Made by a program: the position numbers and the translations under genes. A stretch of DNA of 64,000 nucleotides. It comes from Euptelea pleiosperma. Taxonomy: Eukaryota > Streptophyta > Magnoliopsida > Ranunculales > Eupteleaceae. The stretch covers positions 29,840,674 through 29,904,673 of the forward strand of contig CM068546.1 of NCBI GenBank assembly GCA_035048495.1, given 5' to 3'. Shown piece by piece: positions 26,001 to 34,169 of this stretch. How positions within the stretch are numbered: position 1 is the stretch's first letter; each line of letters opens with the position of its first letter. Under the pieces are notes generated by a model. That model made no database searches. It was not told the origin of the DNA and was given only the letters and a program-made list of their open reading frames with translations.

Positions 26001-29000
26001 TTAACCAACCGTCCGAGGTCGGTGTAGAACCAATCTAAGATAAATATAAACCAGCCTACCTGTACACATTCCACTTGCCTGTTTGCAATTTTTCTGGAAG
26101 AACTACGCTATAGCCCTGCGCTGCTCGAAATTCCAAGATTGTCCATTTTAATATATCACGTCAATGCAAAAGCAGGAACAAGACCAGATTGTATAAACAT
26201 TCAAGAACAGCATTTTTCAATCAAGTGGAAATGGAATACACAAGTGACAGAGAAGAAGCAGAGAATACCAACTCTCAGAAATTATAGTCTTTAAGACAGC
26301 AATGAAGGGCAAAAATGGAAGAAGCATGAATGGTAAGAACCTAATTACCCAAAAAGTAAAAGCCAAATATGCATCCAAAGCTGAGGCAGAGTCCAAAAGC
26401 GATAAACCCTACCTCGAACAATGAATAACTAAATCCCAATTTACACACATACAACTTAAAATTGCTCAAAATTGCCAAACTATTTTTTTTTTTGGATCGG
26501 TAAAAGATATATATTTATATTTATATATAAATAAAAGAGGGCTGAGAAGGCCCTAAACTGAACAACCGATACAAAACGAAATGAAGCTGCAAGAGCTAAA
26601 AACCCCGAAGCCCCAAAACACCACAAAAAGAACCCACTACAAGACTAAACGGTCCCACCGGAACACAAACTGTTCAAACTATTGGTATCATGTCCCAATT
26701 CACACCCCTTTTCTTTTCCCTCCTTTAATCTTCGCTTATATATCCCATCTTTGAATATATGTTTTCTTCCTGTAGCTCATATATGTTGTTTTCCTCTAAT
26801 CTTCGCTTACATATATTTGTTATTTTGATGCCTATTCTGCTCTATATTTTCTCTTTAAACATAATTATTGAAAAAAAAAAAGTACTTTTTGAAATGATCT
26901 ACATGGGCAAAGCAAGGATTTAAATCAGTTACAGCTTTAGGCTTCCACCAGGTCGGTCCCCAAATTTGTCCAAACTATCAAAATTTCGGTGAAATATTAG
27001 AAAATGTTATAATTATTAATGCCCTTTATTTATAAAAACAAAATATTATTTATTTCTTTCTCTCTCTCACAAAAGATAAGAAAGTCTCAAATATCTCTCT
27101 TTCTAGTCAATCAAAATAATGGGATTCTTTAGGTTTCTATTTTGACGTTGCCCAAAAAGAAATCCTGAAACAAGGGCATCTGAAAAGGTACATAACAGAG
27201 GTTAATGGCTTAGGAGAAATAATCCAAAGTAAGATCCCTTCTGTGATGAGGCCCCACGCAATAATTGAATCACATAAACAGTAGCAACAAACCCAAGAGT
27301 CGCAGTGTCGGAAACGATAACAAATCGAATCGAGAAGTTTGTGTAATCCCGAGTCTGAAATGCCCAATACGAATCACAATTTTCATCCCGAAAGTGCGAT
27401 AAAAGTGACAAATTGTAATAATTTTAGTCGGACGCGCAGAAGAGATTCCTGATACGTGCCTTACCTTCTATACACGTATTTATTCTCAATCAAGGATAAA
27501 AGAATATGGCCACAATCAAGGAAAGAGATTATCATGCAAAGATAAGGAAATATAGTTACAATAAAGGAAAGAGATCTGCAACAATCAATGAGGAAAGAAG
27601 GTTACCATTACGATTAGCATTAATAGATTGATTGGCGTAATTATAGGAGTTTTGATTTATTAATTGCCATAATTGTAAGTGATCCACCATCTATATAAGG
27701 TGGAAATCGTAGGTAGAAGAATCATCGAAAGTTTTATGTTTCTAGTTAACTTTTTAGTAATATGAGGAATTCTCCCCAGATGTGGGAAACTTGCTTAGTT
27801 AATTGATCTTTTCTTCTGGGGTCGTATCATTTAGTATCAGAGCAACGATCTTGCCCTGTGTCTTGGTGATAATGGCAAACGAGACTAGAGCTCAAGAGGC
27901 TAACGAAATGGAGGAAAATATTAAATGCTTACTAGAAAACTCAGAGAGACAATCTGAAGCCTTGAAGGAGTTAAGGCAATTGATGATAGCCATAAGCCTT
28001 AAACACGATCAATTAACTTCACGGTTAGTTGAGTTGGATGTTGATCATGTTGGGGCCCATTCTAACATCAAGCTAGAGATGCCCGATATCATACAGGAGT
28101 ATGAAATAGTTGTTGACGCAATTCATGTCAACGTTGAAGAGCCTTTTATCCAGCCTATAATTTCATATTGTGGCAAGTGTAATGTTGGAAACAAATCTCA
28201 TGCAAGTGATTTTTTGGTTAATGACTTTGAGGAGCATCCTATCGAGTGTATTTTTTCAAAGAAGTGCGACGGTGAAAAAAATACTTCTCCTTCTAATGCG
28301 CCCAATCGAGCTGAATAAGGTATTGCTTGCATGATCGTCATCACCTACAACATACATGTAATCCATCGAAGACTTGTGATGATCGAGTCATTCATGGTTG
28401 TGACATCCAATAAGAATTGGGATCCGAGAAGAAACATAGATTTCCTATACTTTGACCTTGAGGACAAGGTCAATGATAAGGGGGTGGGATTGATACGTGC
28501 CTTACCTTCTATACACGTATTTATTCTCAATCAAGGATAAAGGAATATGGCTACAATCAAGGAAAGAGATTATCATGCAAAGATAAGGAAATATGGTTAC
28601 AATAAAGGAAGGAGATCTGCTATAATCAATGAGGAAAGAAGGTTACCATTACGATTAGCATTAATAGATTGATTGGCGTAATTATAGGAGTTTTGATTTA
28701 TTAATTGCCATAATTGTAAGTGATCCACCATCTATATAAGGTGGAAATCGTAGGTAGAAGAATCATCGAAAGTTTTATGTTTCTAGTTATCTTTTTAGTA
28801 ATATGAGGAATTCCCCCCAGATGTGGGAAACTTGCTTAGTTAATTGATCTTTTCTTCTGGGGTCGTATCAATTCCAAAGCAAGATCTTTGTTTCTGTTTC
28901 TCGATTCAGAATAAATGGAGACTACGATCCGATATAGCTCCGTAAGCGAAACAATAAAGCGAAAGAAGAAGATCCATAGCTTATATTGTCTAAAATGAAG

Positions 29001-29099
29001 ATCAAAACTAGTGTTCCGGTATATTGGGGGCCCATACAAATCAAGAAAAAAAAAATAGGACACATAAAAAGGGACGACAGCGACAAGAAGCTCGCAACC

Positions 29100-29136
<37 letters not shown>

Positions 29137-29447
29137 ATATGAGCTCTCCCACCTTCTAAACCCTAGAACACCGTTTTTTTTCATCAGTATCGGCGTTTCA
29201 GCTCGGATTTCCATAGAGAGAGCTTCGACGCGCAAGAGAAGATGCATGTAGATTTTTTTTTTTTTTTAAAAAACGCGAGAAAAAAAAATATAGAAAACTG
29301 AAAGATTGAGAGACCGAGATGGGGAGAATTACCAGAGACGAACTCTCCGGCGGTCTCGCTCGTTCGAAGTTGCGGCTGTGAATCGACGGTGGTGGAGAGA
29401 AGATGACCTTGAATGGATTTCAGGCGACTTTGAGCTGTTGAATCCAT
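2243..29447 (-). CDS. LACS6: Peroxisomal long-chain acyl-CoA synthetase, LACS6/LACS7 type, complete, 23 coding exons
   Basis: Activates long-chain fatty acids (fatty acid + ATP + CoA to acyl-CoA + AMP + PPi) for peroxisomal beta-oxidation. Joining 23 exons gives 2,079 bases, 692 residues plus stop, close to the roughly 700 residues of Arabidopsis LACS6 and LACS7, with no internal stop. Visible motifs: PTS2 signal RLKSIQGHL (residues 8-16, fits R-L-x5-H-L); P-loop [11 protein letters not shown] (262-272); adenylate-binding GYGMTET (441-447); GWLHTGD (521-527); and [20 protein letters not shown] (535-554). The C-terminus ends in TSL, not SKL, so import probably relies on PTS2 alone, as in LACS6; the symbol is by that resemblance and LACS7 is the alternative. 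The start at 29447 puts PTS2 at the N-terminus; an in-frame ATG at 29567 would add 40 residues unlike the family. All introns are GT-AG except intron 22 (GC-AG). Large introns hold nested transposons, yet the gene looks functional. Confidence 0.95.
3550..3590. repeat. TG/TATG microsatellite in LACS intron 20
   Basis: Runs of GTGTGTGTGT followed by TATG repeats, 17 bases or more from the exon 20 donor on the intron side. Confidence 0.7.
3607..3878 (-). CDS. LACS6: LACS exons 19-20 (start of C-terminal subdomain)
   Basis: Exon 19, 3775-3878, encodes [20 protein letters not shown], with the conserved catalytic-loop lysine region, then [14 protein letters not shown]. Exon 20, 3607-3692, encodes [20 protein letters not shown] then WAASQGIK. 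The donor of exon 20 is AAG|GTGGTT. Confidence 0.93.
4380..4768. mobile_element. Mutator-type miniature element with long inverted repeats, in LACS intron 18
   Basis: Terminal inverted repeats of about 80 bases begin GGGTCGGGCTCAAGGGACCC and end with the complement (..AAGCCCGACCC). The 9-base duplication ATCTTTTAA flanks both ends exactly (4371-4379, 4769-4777), the size typical of Mutator-like elements. The inner part holds a second hairpin (GAGGATGATC..GATCATCCTC). There is no transposase. Confidence 0.9.
5181..5280. repeat. Small hairpin with tandem copies of AGGTTTTCCATAAGA
   Basis: Exact inverted arms ATGGACCTTCTACAA (5181-5195) and TTGTAGAAGGTCCAT (5266-5280) enclose three tandem copies of an AGGTTTTCCATAAGACAAAA-like unit. 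It lies in LACS intron 18 close to exon 18. Confidence 0.7.
5351..5651 (-). CDS. LACS6: LACS exons 17-18 (hinge region)
   Basis: Exon 17, 5528-5651, encodes [20 protein letters not shown] through YHKDEVQ. Exon 18, 5351-5437, encodes [20 protein letters not shown]. The donor of exon 17 reads AC|GTACTT, a poor match to the consensus, but it is the only nearby site that keeps the frame and the conserved [10 protein letters not shown] junction. Confidence 0.9.
7144..8156. mobile_element. hAT-type non-autonomous element nested in the RTE-like LINE
   Basis: Ends CAAGGTAGTTAAGG and, inverted, CTCTGTAGTCAAGG, flanked by the exact 8-base duplication GTTTGTAC (7136-7143, 8157-8164), the hAT size. Both subterminal regions are packed with AAGGCGC/GCGCCTT words in opposite orientation. 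It splits the LINE reverse transcriptase. No transposase is visible in the 1,013 bases. Confidence 0.85.
9518..9956. mobile_element. hAT-type foldback element (TTTAACGG family), copy 1
   Basis: Starts CAAGGTTTAAAGGAGGCC and ends GGCCGTTTTTAAAACCATG. Flanked by exact 8-base duplications CTCTTATC (9510-9517, 9957-9964). The interior is dominated by AACGG and CCGTT words and the box GGACTGGGGGCGTTACC. Nested in the LINE of LACS intron 16. Confidence 0.88.
10274..10642 (-). CDS. LACS6: LACS exons 15-16 (adenylate-binding motif)
   Basis: Exon 15, 10513-10642, encodes [20 protein letters not shown] and [17 protein letters not shown]. Exon 16, 10274-10392, encodes [20 protein letters not shown], which holds the conserved GYGMTE motif of adenylate-forming enzymes, then HVGSPNPAC. 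Borders are canonical. Confidence 0.94.
11690..12540 (+). pseudogene. L1-type LINE reverse transcriptase fragment in LACS intron 14
   Basis: On the plus strand the flanks of the nested element read [14 protein letters not shown] then MDFYENC-like, [18 protein letters not shown], then [10 protein letters not shown] and [13 protein letters not shown] after frameshifts, the finger region of L1 reverse transcriptases. It is broken and carries a hAT-type insertion. Confidence 0.72.
11831..12189. mobile_element. hAT-type miniature element with perfect 17-base ends, nested in the L1 fragment
   Basis: Ends CTATGTAACAAGGACAC and GTGTCCTTGTTACATAG are exact complements. The 8-base duplication GCTAGAGC flanks the element (11823-11830, 12190-12197). 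The right end is present twice in a 25-base tandem (12149-12197), taking the duplicated site with it. Confidence 0.9.
12720..14347 (+). pseudogene. Copia-type retrotransposon pol fragment (reverse transcriptase to RNase H)
   Basis: The plus strand shows copia order: [48 protein letters not shown], then the RT active-site region (13,585-13,620), [13 protein letters not shown] wording, and the RNase H end (DADWA, LYCDKLG). It has many stops and shifts, and the usual YVDD catalytic box reads YVEN. The RNase H C-terminus is deleted and followed at once by a polypurine run GAGGGGG at 14341-14347. Confidence 0.85.
14348..14940 (+). mobile_element. Probable 3' LTR of the copia fragment
   Basis: Begins TGTTGAAGGACG directly after the polypurine tract. 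It contains TATATAAATAAG-like and repeated AACCCTAA-like leader wording. The right end is uncertain (about 14,940), and no matching 5' LTR was found. Confidence 0.5.
15000..16040 (+). pseudogene. L1-type LINE 3' region fragment (zf-RVT-like part)
   Basis: The plus strand reads [20 protein letters not shown], followed by [24 protein letters not shown] wording after frameshifts, as in the C-terminal part of plant L1 ORF2. It ends near a TTTTGATAGGTAAC tail. It is fully degenerate and lies in LACS intron 14. Confidence 0.65.
16580..16753 (+). mobile_element. 5'-truncated L1 LINE tail
   Basis: Encodes [12 protein letters not shown] wording, followed by the 3' tail and a poly-A run. Target duplication GTGACAA occurs on both sides (16573-16579, 16754-16760). 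Near-identical tails occur at 22,040 and, inverted, at 26,485. Confidence 0.75.
17301..17619 (-). CDS. LACS6: LACS exons 13-14
   Basis: Exon 13, 17531-17619, encodes [20 protein letters not shown] and PRLYNRIYA. Exon 14, 17301-17389, encodes [20 protein letters not shown] and NAKKQAIIS. They are separated by a 141-base intron and flanked by two long introns, 12 (2.7 kb) and 14 (6.7 kb). Confidence 0.93.
18240..18743. mobile_element. Harbinger/Tourist-like element in LACS intron 12
   Basis: Inverted ends GGGTCTGTTTGGTACG and CGTTACCAAACAGGCCC with the 3-base duplication TTA (18237-18239, 18744-18746). It contains internal GAATATT/CAAATATTCG hairpin words and a run of G at 18580-18591. Confidence 0.75.
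19602..20012. repeat. Two tandem copies of a 214-base unit
   Basis: Both copies start AAAATCTT(A/G)TGAG (19602 and 19816) and share TGTCAGAGGC, GGATCTTAGGTCTGAC-like and GGTGGTGGTCGTGA stretches at the same spacing. They differ at many positions, so the duplication is old. Confidence 0.75.
20013..20054. repeat. GA microsatellite
   Basis: Uninterrupted GA dinucleotides over about 42 bases directly after the 214-base tandem copies. Confidence 0.9.
20320..20838 (-). CDS. LACS6: LACS exons 10-12 (ATP-binding P-loop region)
   Basis: Exon 10, 20749-20838; exon 11, 20546-20625; exon 12, 20320-20413. Exon 10 ends within the AMP-binding signature [12 protein letters not shown] and exon 11 continues it with [15 protein letters not shown]. 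Exon 12 gives [16 protein letters not shown] and VGFYQG, the conserved linker motif of this family. Exon 12 could end at either of two adjacent GT sites; the GGG|GTATGG choice keeps frame with exon 13. Confidence 0.94.
21385..21560 (-). pseudogene. Short RNase H-like LINE fragment in LACS intron 9
   Basis: The minus strand reads [20 protein letters not shown] then RWAFGKK, matching the [11 protein letters not shown] box of plant L1 RNase H-like domains. It is too short to be a gene. Confidence 0.6.
22040..22390 (+). mobile_element. L1 LINE 3' end in LACS intron 9
   Basis: An open frame of 69 codons ends [15 protein letters not shown], the usual C-terminus of this L1 group, followed by a GC-rich tail and a short poly-A run near 22,378. 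The left border is unclear. Confidence 0.65.
22540..23400 (+). pseudogene. Copia-type retrotransposon leader and gag fragment
   Basis: Starts with a primer-site-like TGGTATCAAAGC (22,560), then in the plus strand [24 protein letters not shown] gag wording, [14 protein letters not shown] and DDNEF..DFQK after frameshifts. No LTR was recognised. Confidence 0.7.
23560..24110. repeat. Degenerate tandem repeat of about 60-70 bases
   Basis: Units contain CCAGATACAACTCCAAACA and GGACCTGAACTATAACTTC words, repeated about eight times with drift in spacing and sequence. No coding signal. Confidence 0.6.
24617..26120 (-). CDS. LACS6: LACS exons 2-9 (N-terminal half of the adenylation domain)
   Basis: Exons on the minus strand: 2, 26060-26120; 3, 25902-25979; 4, 25614-25685; 5, 25453-25534; 6, 25146-25251; 7, 24975-25051; 8, 24820-24864 (only 45 bases); 9, 24617-24703. 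All borders are AG..GT and keep frame; together they encode residues 39-241. Family-typical stretches include [57 protein letters not shown] and VPLYDTLG. The introns here are short (79-216 bases), in contrast to the transposon-loaded introns on either side. Confidence 0.93.
26485..26674 (-). mobile_element. 5'-truncated L1 LINE tail in LACS intron 1
   Basis: Poly-T at the left, then the complement of the L1 tail also seen at 16,580 (GGGCTGAGAAGGCCC, CGGTCCCACCGGAA). Exact 9-base duplications CAAACTATT flank it (26476-26484, 26675-26683). Confidence 0.82.
26690..27449. other. Part of LACS intron 1 without recognised features
   Basis: AT-rich sequence. Minus-strand open frames here (27,137-27,411) resemble no family and are best read as chance. 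Confidence 0.5.
27450..28870 (+). mobile_element. Complete short LTR retroelement (TRIM-like) in LACS intron 1
   Basis: Two 380-base LTRs (27450-27829, 28491-28870), each starting TGATACGTGCC and ending GGTCGTATCA, differ at about eight positions (about 2%). A 5-base duplication ATTCC flanks the whole (27445-27449, 28871-28875). A TATCAGAGC initiator-tRNA primer site follows the left LTR, and a purine-rich GATAAGGGGGTGGGAT precedes the right one. The inner 661 bases carry one short gag-like frame and no protease, integrase or reverse transcriptase, so the element is non-autonomous. It is antisense to LACS. Confidence 0.93.
27803..28318 (+). CDS. Gag-like open frame inside the short LTR element
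   Basis: A 171-codon frame whose first codons lie in the LTR. The likely start is [20 protein letters not shown] at about 27,872, a wording common at the start of gypsy-type gag proteins, with a predicted coiled coil ([20 protein letters not shown]). There is no zinc knuckle. Expression is unknown and it is not a host gene. Confidence 0.55.
   Translation: MIFSSGVVSFSIRATILPCVLVIMANETRAQEANEMEENIKCLLENSERQSEALKELRQLMIAISLKHDQLTSRLVELDVDHVGAHSNIKLEMPDIIQEYEIVVDAIHVNVEEPFIQPIISYCGKCNVGNKSHASDFLVNDFEEHPIECIFSKKCDGEKNTSPSNAPNRAE
29101..29134. repeat. CT microsatellite in LACS intron 1
   Basis: CT dinucleotides over about 30 bases (29,104-29,133), some 200 bases inside the intron from exon 1. Confidence 0.85.
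29333..29447 (-). CDS. LACS6: LACS exon 1: start codon and PTS2 peroxisome signal
   Basis: Encodes residues 1-38 plus one base. The start lies in a favourable TTCCATGGAT context. Residues 8-16 form the nonapeptide PTS2 signal. The donor is TCTG|GTAATT, and it joins in phase to exon 2 at GAGCAG|CGCAGG. A later GT about 20 bases downstream has the same phase but would add residues not seen in the family. Confidence 0.88.
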
Positions 29448-29570
29448 GGAATTTTCGGGGGGGGATATCTTCAAACTGTTCTGCTGCTTCTGTAACGTCT
29501 CCAAGTTTTTGCCCTTCCTATTCTGTTTAGAGAGAGAAGATGGAGAGAGAGACAGATAGATGAGCACGCT
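29448..29570 (-). promoter_or_regulatory. Probable LACS 5' untranslated leader
   Basis: The minus-strand sequence just upstream of the ATG is pyrimidine-rich (CTATCTGTCTCTCTCTCCAT-like) and free of repeats, as is common for plant leaders. The frame stays open to an ATG at 29567. I see no convincing TATA box, so the transcription start is not placed. Confidence 0.4.
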
Positions 29571-29921
29571 TTACGATGGGGATGGCATGTAAAGCTGAGA
29601 TAAGCATTTTGTTTTTTTTACTATATTGTTTCGGAAAGTGTTATTCTTAGGCAGGGCTCCTGGTTTTTGGACCGACCCAGGAGTTTGACTAACGTCCACC
29701 GGCGGGTGCCGGCGCTTAACCTGGGCCATAAAACCCTCGTGCAATAAGAAGGACCAGCCCGACCGGGTCAGATATGAGTTGTCCTGGCGCACGTTAGAAT
29801 TTCAAATGTTTGGGTCAAATATCTTACCACGCGACGAATAAGATACGGAGCAGCATTACATTCATCCCTACTAGCCATCATCTTTATCGCGGGAGCACGT
29901 TGAACGTGACCGAAAGGAACG

Positions 29922-30310
29922 GGGTAAAACTTGCCTGACCAGCGTCGGTCAGAGAAGCCCTGACAACCCATAATATGAGCCCCGTGGCACATGTTTATAG
30001 TATGATTACCGTATGGATATTTGCTCAATCCATAGGTGGACCTACAAACTAAAAATCAGCCTGATTGGTGATTTAAAACCTTTCGATCTTGTACCCACCC
30101 CAAACAATGTTCAAATTCCCACGGTAAAAATAAACCCTTGAAAATGACCCCAATCCAATGTATAAAAATCACTAATAAGGTTGATTTTTGGTTGTAGGTT
30201 CACCTAGGGATTGGGCAAACATCCATACGGTCGGTGTCTTTCTATAAATGTTCCACGTGGCTCATACTGTGGGTGACGGTCACTGACCGGCGGTTAGGCA
30301 AGTTTTACTC
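29922..30310. mobile_element. Foldback repeat with CACGTG arms, copy A
   Basis: Left arm starts GGGTAAAACTTGCCTGACC and the right arm ends GGCAAGTTTTACTC. The arms of about 150 bases are imperfect complements containing CCACGTGG, CCGTATGGAT, TAGGTGGACC and AATCAGCCTGATTGGTGATT. No coding content. First of three copies in a row upstream of LACS. Confidence 0.75.
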
Positions 30311-30384
30311 AAAATGAACGGGAGGGTCGGTGTTGTTACGTGACGTGTTAGTTTTATGATTTTTATCTATCTGATTTCTGTTGG

Positions 30385-30595
30385 GATAGAACTTTGCCGA
30401 GGACGTCCGTCAACGTGGCACACTCTTAGAAATCACTAATTTTGGTTTTGGTATTTTTGGTTTGGACCAATTCTAGGTCCACGTAGACGTAGGATTGGTC
30501 CAAACACATAAATACAGTTAGAAACCTCTGAGATTATGCCACGTGGCTCATACAGTGATCTATCATCAACGTTGATAAAGTCCGAAGTTCTACTC
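30385..30595. mobile_element. Foldback repeat, copy B (internally deleted)
   Basis: Starts GATAGAACTTTGCC and ends GTTCTACTC, with GCCACGTGGCTC in the right arm. The centre is shorter than in copies A and C. Confidence 0.6.
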
Positions 30596-30614
30596 ATTGA
30601 AAAAGGGCTTTTTG

Positions 30615-30965
30615 GAGTAGAACGCCCGTCAACAAAGTCGCTGACCACACTATGAGCCACGTGGCAAATTCTTAGAGGATGCTGACCGAATGGATTTTGG
30701 CCAATTCCTAGATCTGTAAACCAAAAATAAGCCTGATCAGTGATTTCAGTCCTTTGGATTTTTGTACCCCAAATAATGGTCAATAATGCTCAAATTTCAC
30801 GGTGAATAAAAACGAGACTCTAATCCAATGCGTAGAAATCACTGTTCGGGTTAATTTTTGGTTTGTATGACCATATCGGGTTGGGCCAAACATCCTATCT
30901 CAGTCGGAAATCTCTAAGAATATGCCACATGGCTAATAAAGTGGTCGGTCAACAAAGTTCTACTC
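30615..30965. mobile_element. Foldback repeat, copy C (complete arms)
   Basis: Ends GAGTAGAACGCCCGTC and GACCGTCAAC-type complement ..GTTCTACTC. The left arm has the palindromic G-box GCCACGTGGC at 30656-30665. The arms pair along about 150 bases around a centre with TAATGCTCAAATTTCACGG. The target duplication is not clear. Confidence 0.72.
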
Positions 30966-31042
30966 AGTTTTTTAGGAAAAAAAGTTGCTGCCCTTGAAAG
31001 ATAAATAGTTTTTTTTTCGCATTAGAGTTCTATGATGACTAA

Positions 31043-31260
31043 AATTCCCTGTATTAGTGGGTGACCTGTGCCCCGTGCCCCGTGCCCCGTGCCCCGGCAT
31101 TCCCCAATAAAGCATTTGCCAAAATCGGGTGTGAGCGGCTGAGATCCATCGTCCAGTTGGGGGATAAGATCTCGGCCATCCTTTGTGAAGCCAAAATAAG
31201 AGGGGGAAACAACTTCCCTGTTTTGTTATATATAATATATGGTCTCTTAAAAAATTGAAA
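31043..31260 (+). repeat. CCCGTGCC-type dispersed repeat with four GTGCCCC units
   Basis: Contains GTGCCCC four times (31068-31095), then GGCATTCCCCAATAAAGCAT, GAGATCCATC and ends CAACTTCCCTGTTTTGTTAT. The same order occurs at 61,857, 62,221 and 62,393. Confidence 0.65.
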
Positions 31261-31548
31261 ATTTTGACGAACTAAGAAAATTTTGGTAAACTAAGATCAG
31301 TTAAAGGAGATCTTGGAAATTATGGAATAAAAGGAATAACTAGGGAAAGATAGATTTTTTGAAATGACCATTAAAATTTTGAGGCAAATCAGGGGGTAGT
31401 TTTAAAAATTGTGTAACAAGAGGTGTACTCAATGTTATTAACATTTAAATATAAAAATACTAAAATGTCTATTTTTATCATGTTGTATAATATCAAATTA
31501 TGTATGAGTAACTGTGAGTGTCAAAGTAATAGTTGATGACATCTCTAC

Positions 31549-31950
31549 ACATGGTGGAGCCGGAGGGGTTGAGGCGCCCCGTTCAACTGTTTGAGAAATT
31601 TTTTGTTGTCCCATGTGAACTTCAATTTTGAAGTCTTCCCTCCAAAAAATGTCACGTGGAATTCACTTTAGGGCCTACTAACCTTATGGATGTTTGATCC
31701 ACTTCTTGGTGGACTACATACCAAATAACAGCTTGATCGTTGGTCTTTAACAGTTATAGTTTAGCATCTAAAAAAATATTCAAATCCAACGGCAAAAAAT
31801 TATATTATTAAAATATTAAATCCAATGGATATAAATCATCAATTAAATGGATTTTTTTATGTGTAGATCCATCAAGAGGTGGACTAAAGAGTAATCCACG
31901 TGGCATTTTTCGATTACTCCCCTCCAAACAAAATCCTGGCTCCGCCACTG
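31549..31950. mobile_element. hAT-like element with CAGTGGCGGAGCC end
   Basis: Ends ACATGGTGGAGCC and, inverted, CAGTGGCGGAGCC; flanks ATCTCTAC (31541-31548) and ATCTCTAT (31951-31958) are a near-exact 8-base duplication. Its interior shares arm sequences with the CACGTG foldback family (CCTTATGGATGTTTGATCC, CCACGTGGC). A related inner part recurs at 40,430-40,760. Confidence 0.7.
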
Positions 31951-31959
31951 ATCTCTATG

Positions 31960-33890
31960 GTGAAGATCCTTATGAACAAATTTTATCATTATTAATCGTA
32001 AAATAAAAAGTAATAGTTTTTAACAAAAAAATGAATTTTTTTTGCAATAAAAGCTTTTTAAATGTCTTTGTTTACATAAAAATAGATATTCAAACAGAGT
32101 ATTATAGGAATTCTAAATCAAAATAAATATTAATGTTGTAATTAAATAAATTAGTTAGTAATGTATAATTGTATATTATTAAAATGTTCTCAATATTACA
32201 AAACCAACTTATTCACATAAAATTATGAATTTTTTACATAAATCTCGAAGAAAATACACTTTTAAAACTAAATGTCGAACATCAAATTTTTAAAATGAAA
32301 AAATATAAGGAACACCACACAATTTTCACTCAACTCATTTTCTATAATGAGTAAGAATTAATTAAAAAACTTTACTCATTAATTGTATTATATAACTAAA
32401 AATTAACATGGTTAAGATTTAATTTTTTTAAAAAGTAAAGTTATAATTGAGTGAATAAACACCTGAAACCCACTTGGCTTTACACATATATACTCTTCAA
32501 GAACTTTTTATGGACATGTTTGGACATCTACATGTGGGTAGCAACTAATAGCGTCCTATTACAAAAATTATTCGTGGCATGTTCAATTACACATGATCAC
32601 AAAAATTTCCAAAGATAATATAGAAATAAATAATTAGTTGTAACTGGATAAATTTATTAGTAGCAATTTACTACGTGTTCAAAATAGTTAAAAAAAATAA
32701 AAAGACTAAATTACTCTTCAAAACTTATAATAGTTAATCTATTATAGGGAATTGTTTTAAAAAATTTATTAATCAAGTGTTTGCTTTATATGTAGATGTA
32801 TAAATGAAAATTGGAGTACGACTTGGATTTGCCAAACTCAATATTGGCCTGAGATAGGGTTAAACATTTCTTATTTTATATTGTGATCGATTTAAAACAT
32901 TAAAGCTAAACCCAGAGTTAGGTTGGGCTCGAGTTGAAGCCACGGGCAACCCAACTTAATCTGATCCTAATCTCTATTATATAGATACAGAATGCAATAC
33001 TCTAATGAATTAAAATTGTTCAAAAAAATTAAATAAGTAGAAAAGTTAAAACAAATTAGAACAACATTTGATTGAGAAATATTACGAGATGAAGGTGATA
33101 AATATAATTTTAGAGGGAAGGACATTTAGTGGAGATTGTCAAGTAAAAAAGTAAGAACTTTAAAATATAAATAAGATGTTAATTATGAGATGTTATTGTA
33201 AATGAACGAGAAATTTAAGGATGAAAAATAAGTTAAAGAGGGAGATTTTTAGATTATAATTATAAATTACAATCTAATCTCTTTGGGTATGCTCTATCAC
33301 ATGAACTGTTAATTCTCACATACTACATTTTAACTTTATATTAATATTATAATTAATTGATGCTAGTAGAATATCATTTAAAATTTAAATTGTTAAAAAC
33401 ATAGACTAATACCCCAATAATAATTGTATGGAGGTAAAAATGAGTTAAAAACAGTATTTGAAAACTTGATTTGACTTGAAATTAATTCTGTTGAGTTGAG
33501 TGAACTCGAAGACTCAAACTCACCTTGAAATAACTCAACTCAAACAAAATATTCATATTTTAATATTGTTATATATGTATAATATTTTATAAATTCTTAT
33601 AATCAAATAATTTTTTATAAATTAAAAAAACTTATAAGATCAAGTTTTGAGAAACTCGATGAGCCAACTTACAACTCAATATGGTTCGAGTTTCTATCAA
33701 GTTAACTCAAAATTCAGCAGACTCGAGTCAACTCGGTTGAGTGTAAAGTTGACTCGATGAGTTTTAAAACATTGATTAAAAATAGAAGAGTCGAGCAAGG
33801 AAGTAAAAATGTTCAAGATTTCAGGGGCTATAAAGGTGGAAGAAGTAAAAAAATTGAGTAAAAAGGGAAAGATGATTATTTTAGAAAAAA
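31960..33890. other. Very AT-rich intergenic stretch
   Basis: No gene, tandem array or transposon end recognised. Long runs of A/T dominate. Confidence 0.5.
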
Positions 33891-33902
33891 ATGGGTCATG
33901 CT

Positions 33903-34158
33903 TAGGGGTGTCAATTTTACCCGTTTAACCATAACCGAATCGGAACCGGAATCGAAAACACCAATTCCGATTCCACATTTTTGGGAACTAATTAAAAAGG
34001 AATCGGAACCAACAGAAATACATAATCGGTTCTGGTTCTAGATCCATCACTTTGAGAACCAGAACCGTTAAGGAACCGAACCATTAAGAACTGGAACCGA
34101 CTGTTCTAATTCTGGTCACTTTATGAACCAAACCAGAATCGACCCGTTGACACCCCTA
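33903..34158. mobile_element. Complete hAT miniature element
   Basis: Perfect ends TAGGGGTGTCAA and TTGACACCCCTA, with exact 8-base duplications GTCATGCT (33895-33902, 34159-34166). The interior is rich in GGAACCG and CGGTTC words. TAGGGGTGT is a common plant hAT terminus. Confidence 0.92.
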
Positions 34159-34169
34159 GTCATGCTCAT

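Noticed and set aside
29184..29567. LACS start at the upstream in-frame ATG (29567)
   Set aside because: It would add 40 residues unlike the family and bury the PTS2 signal, which must be near the N-terminus.
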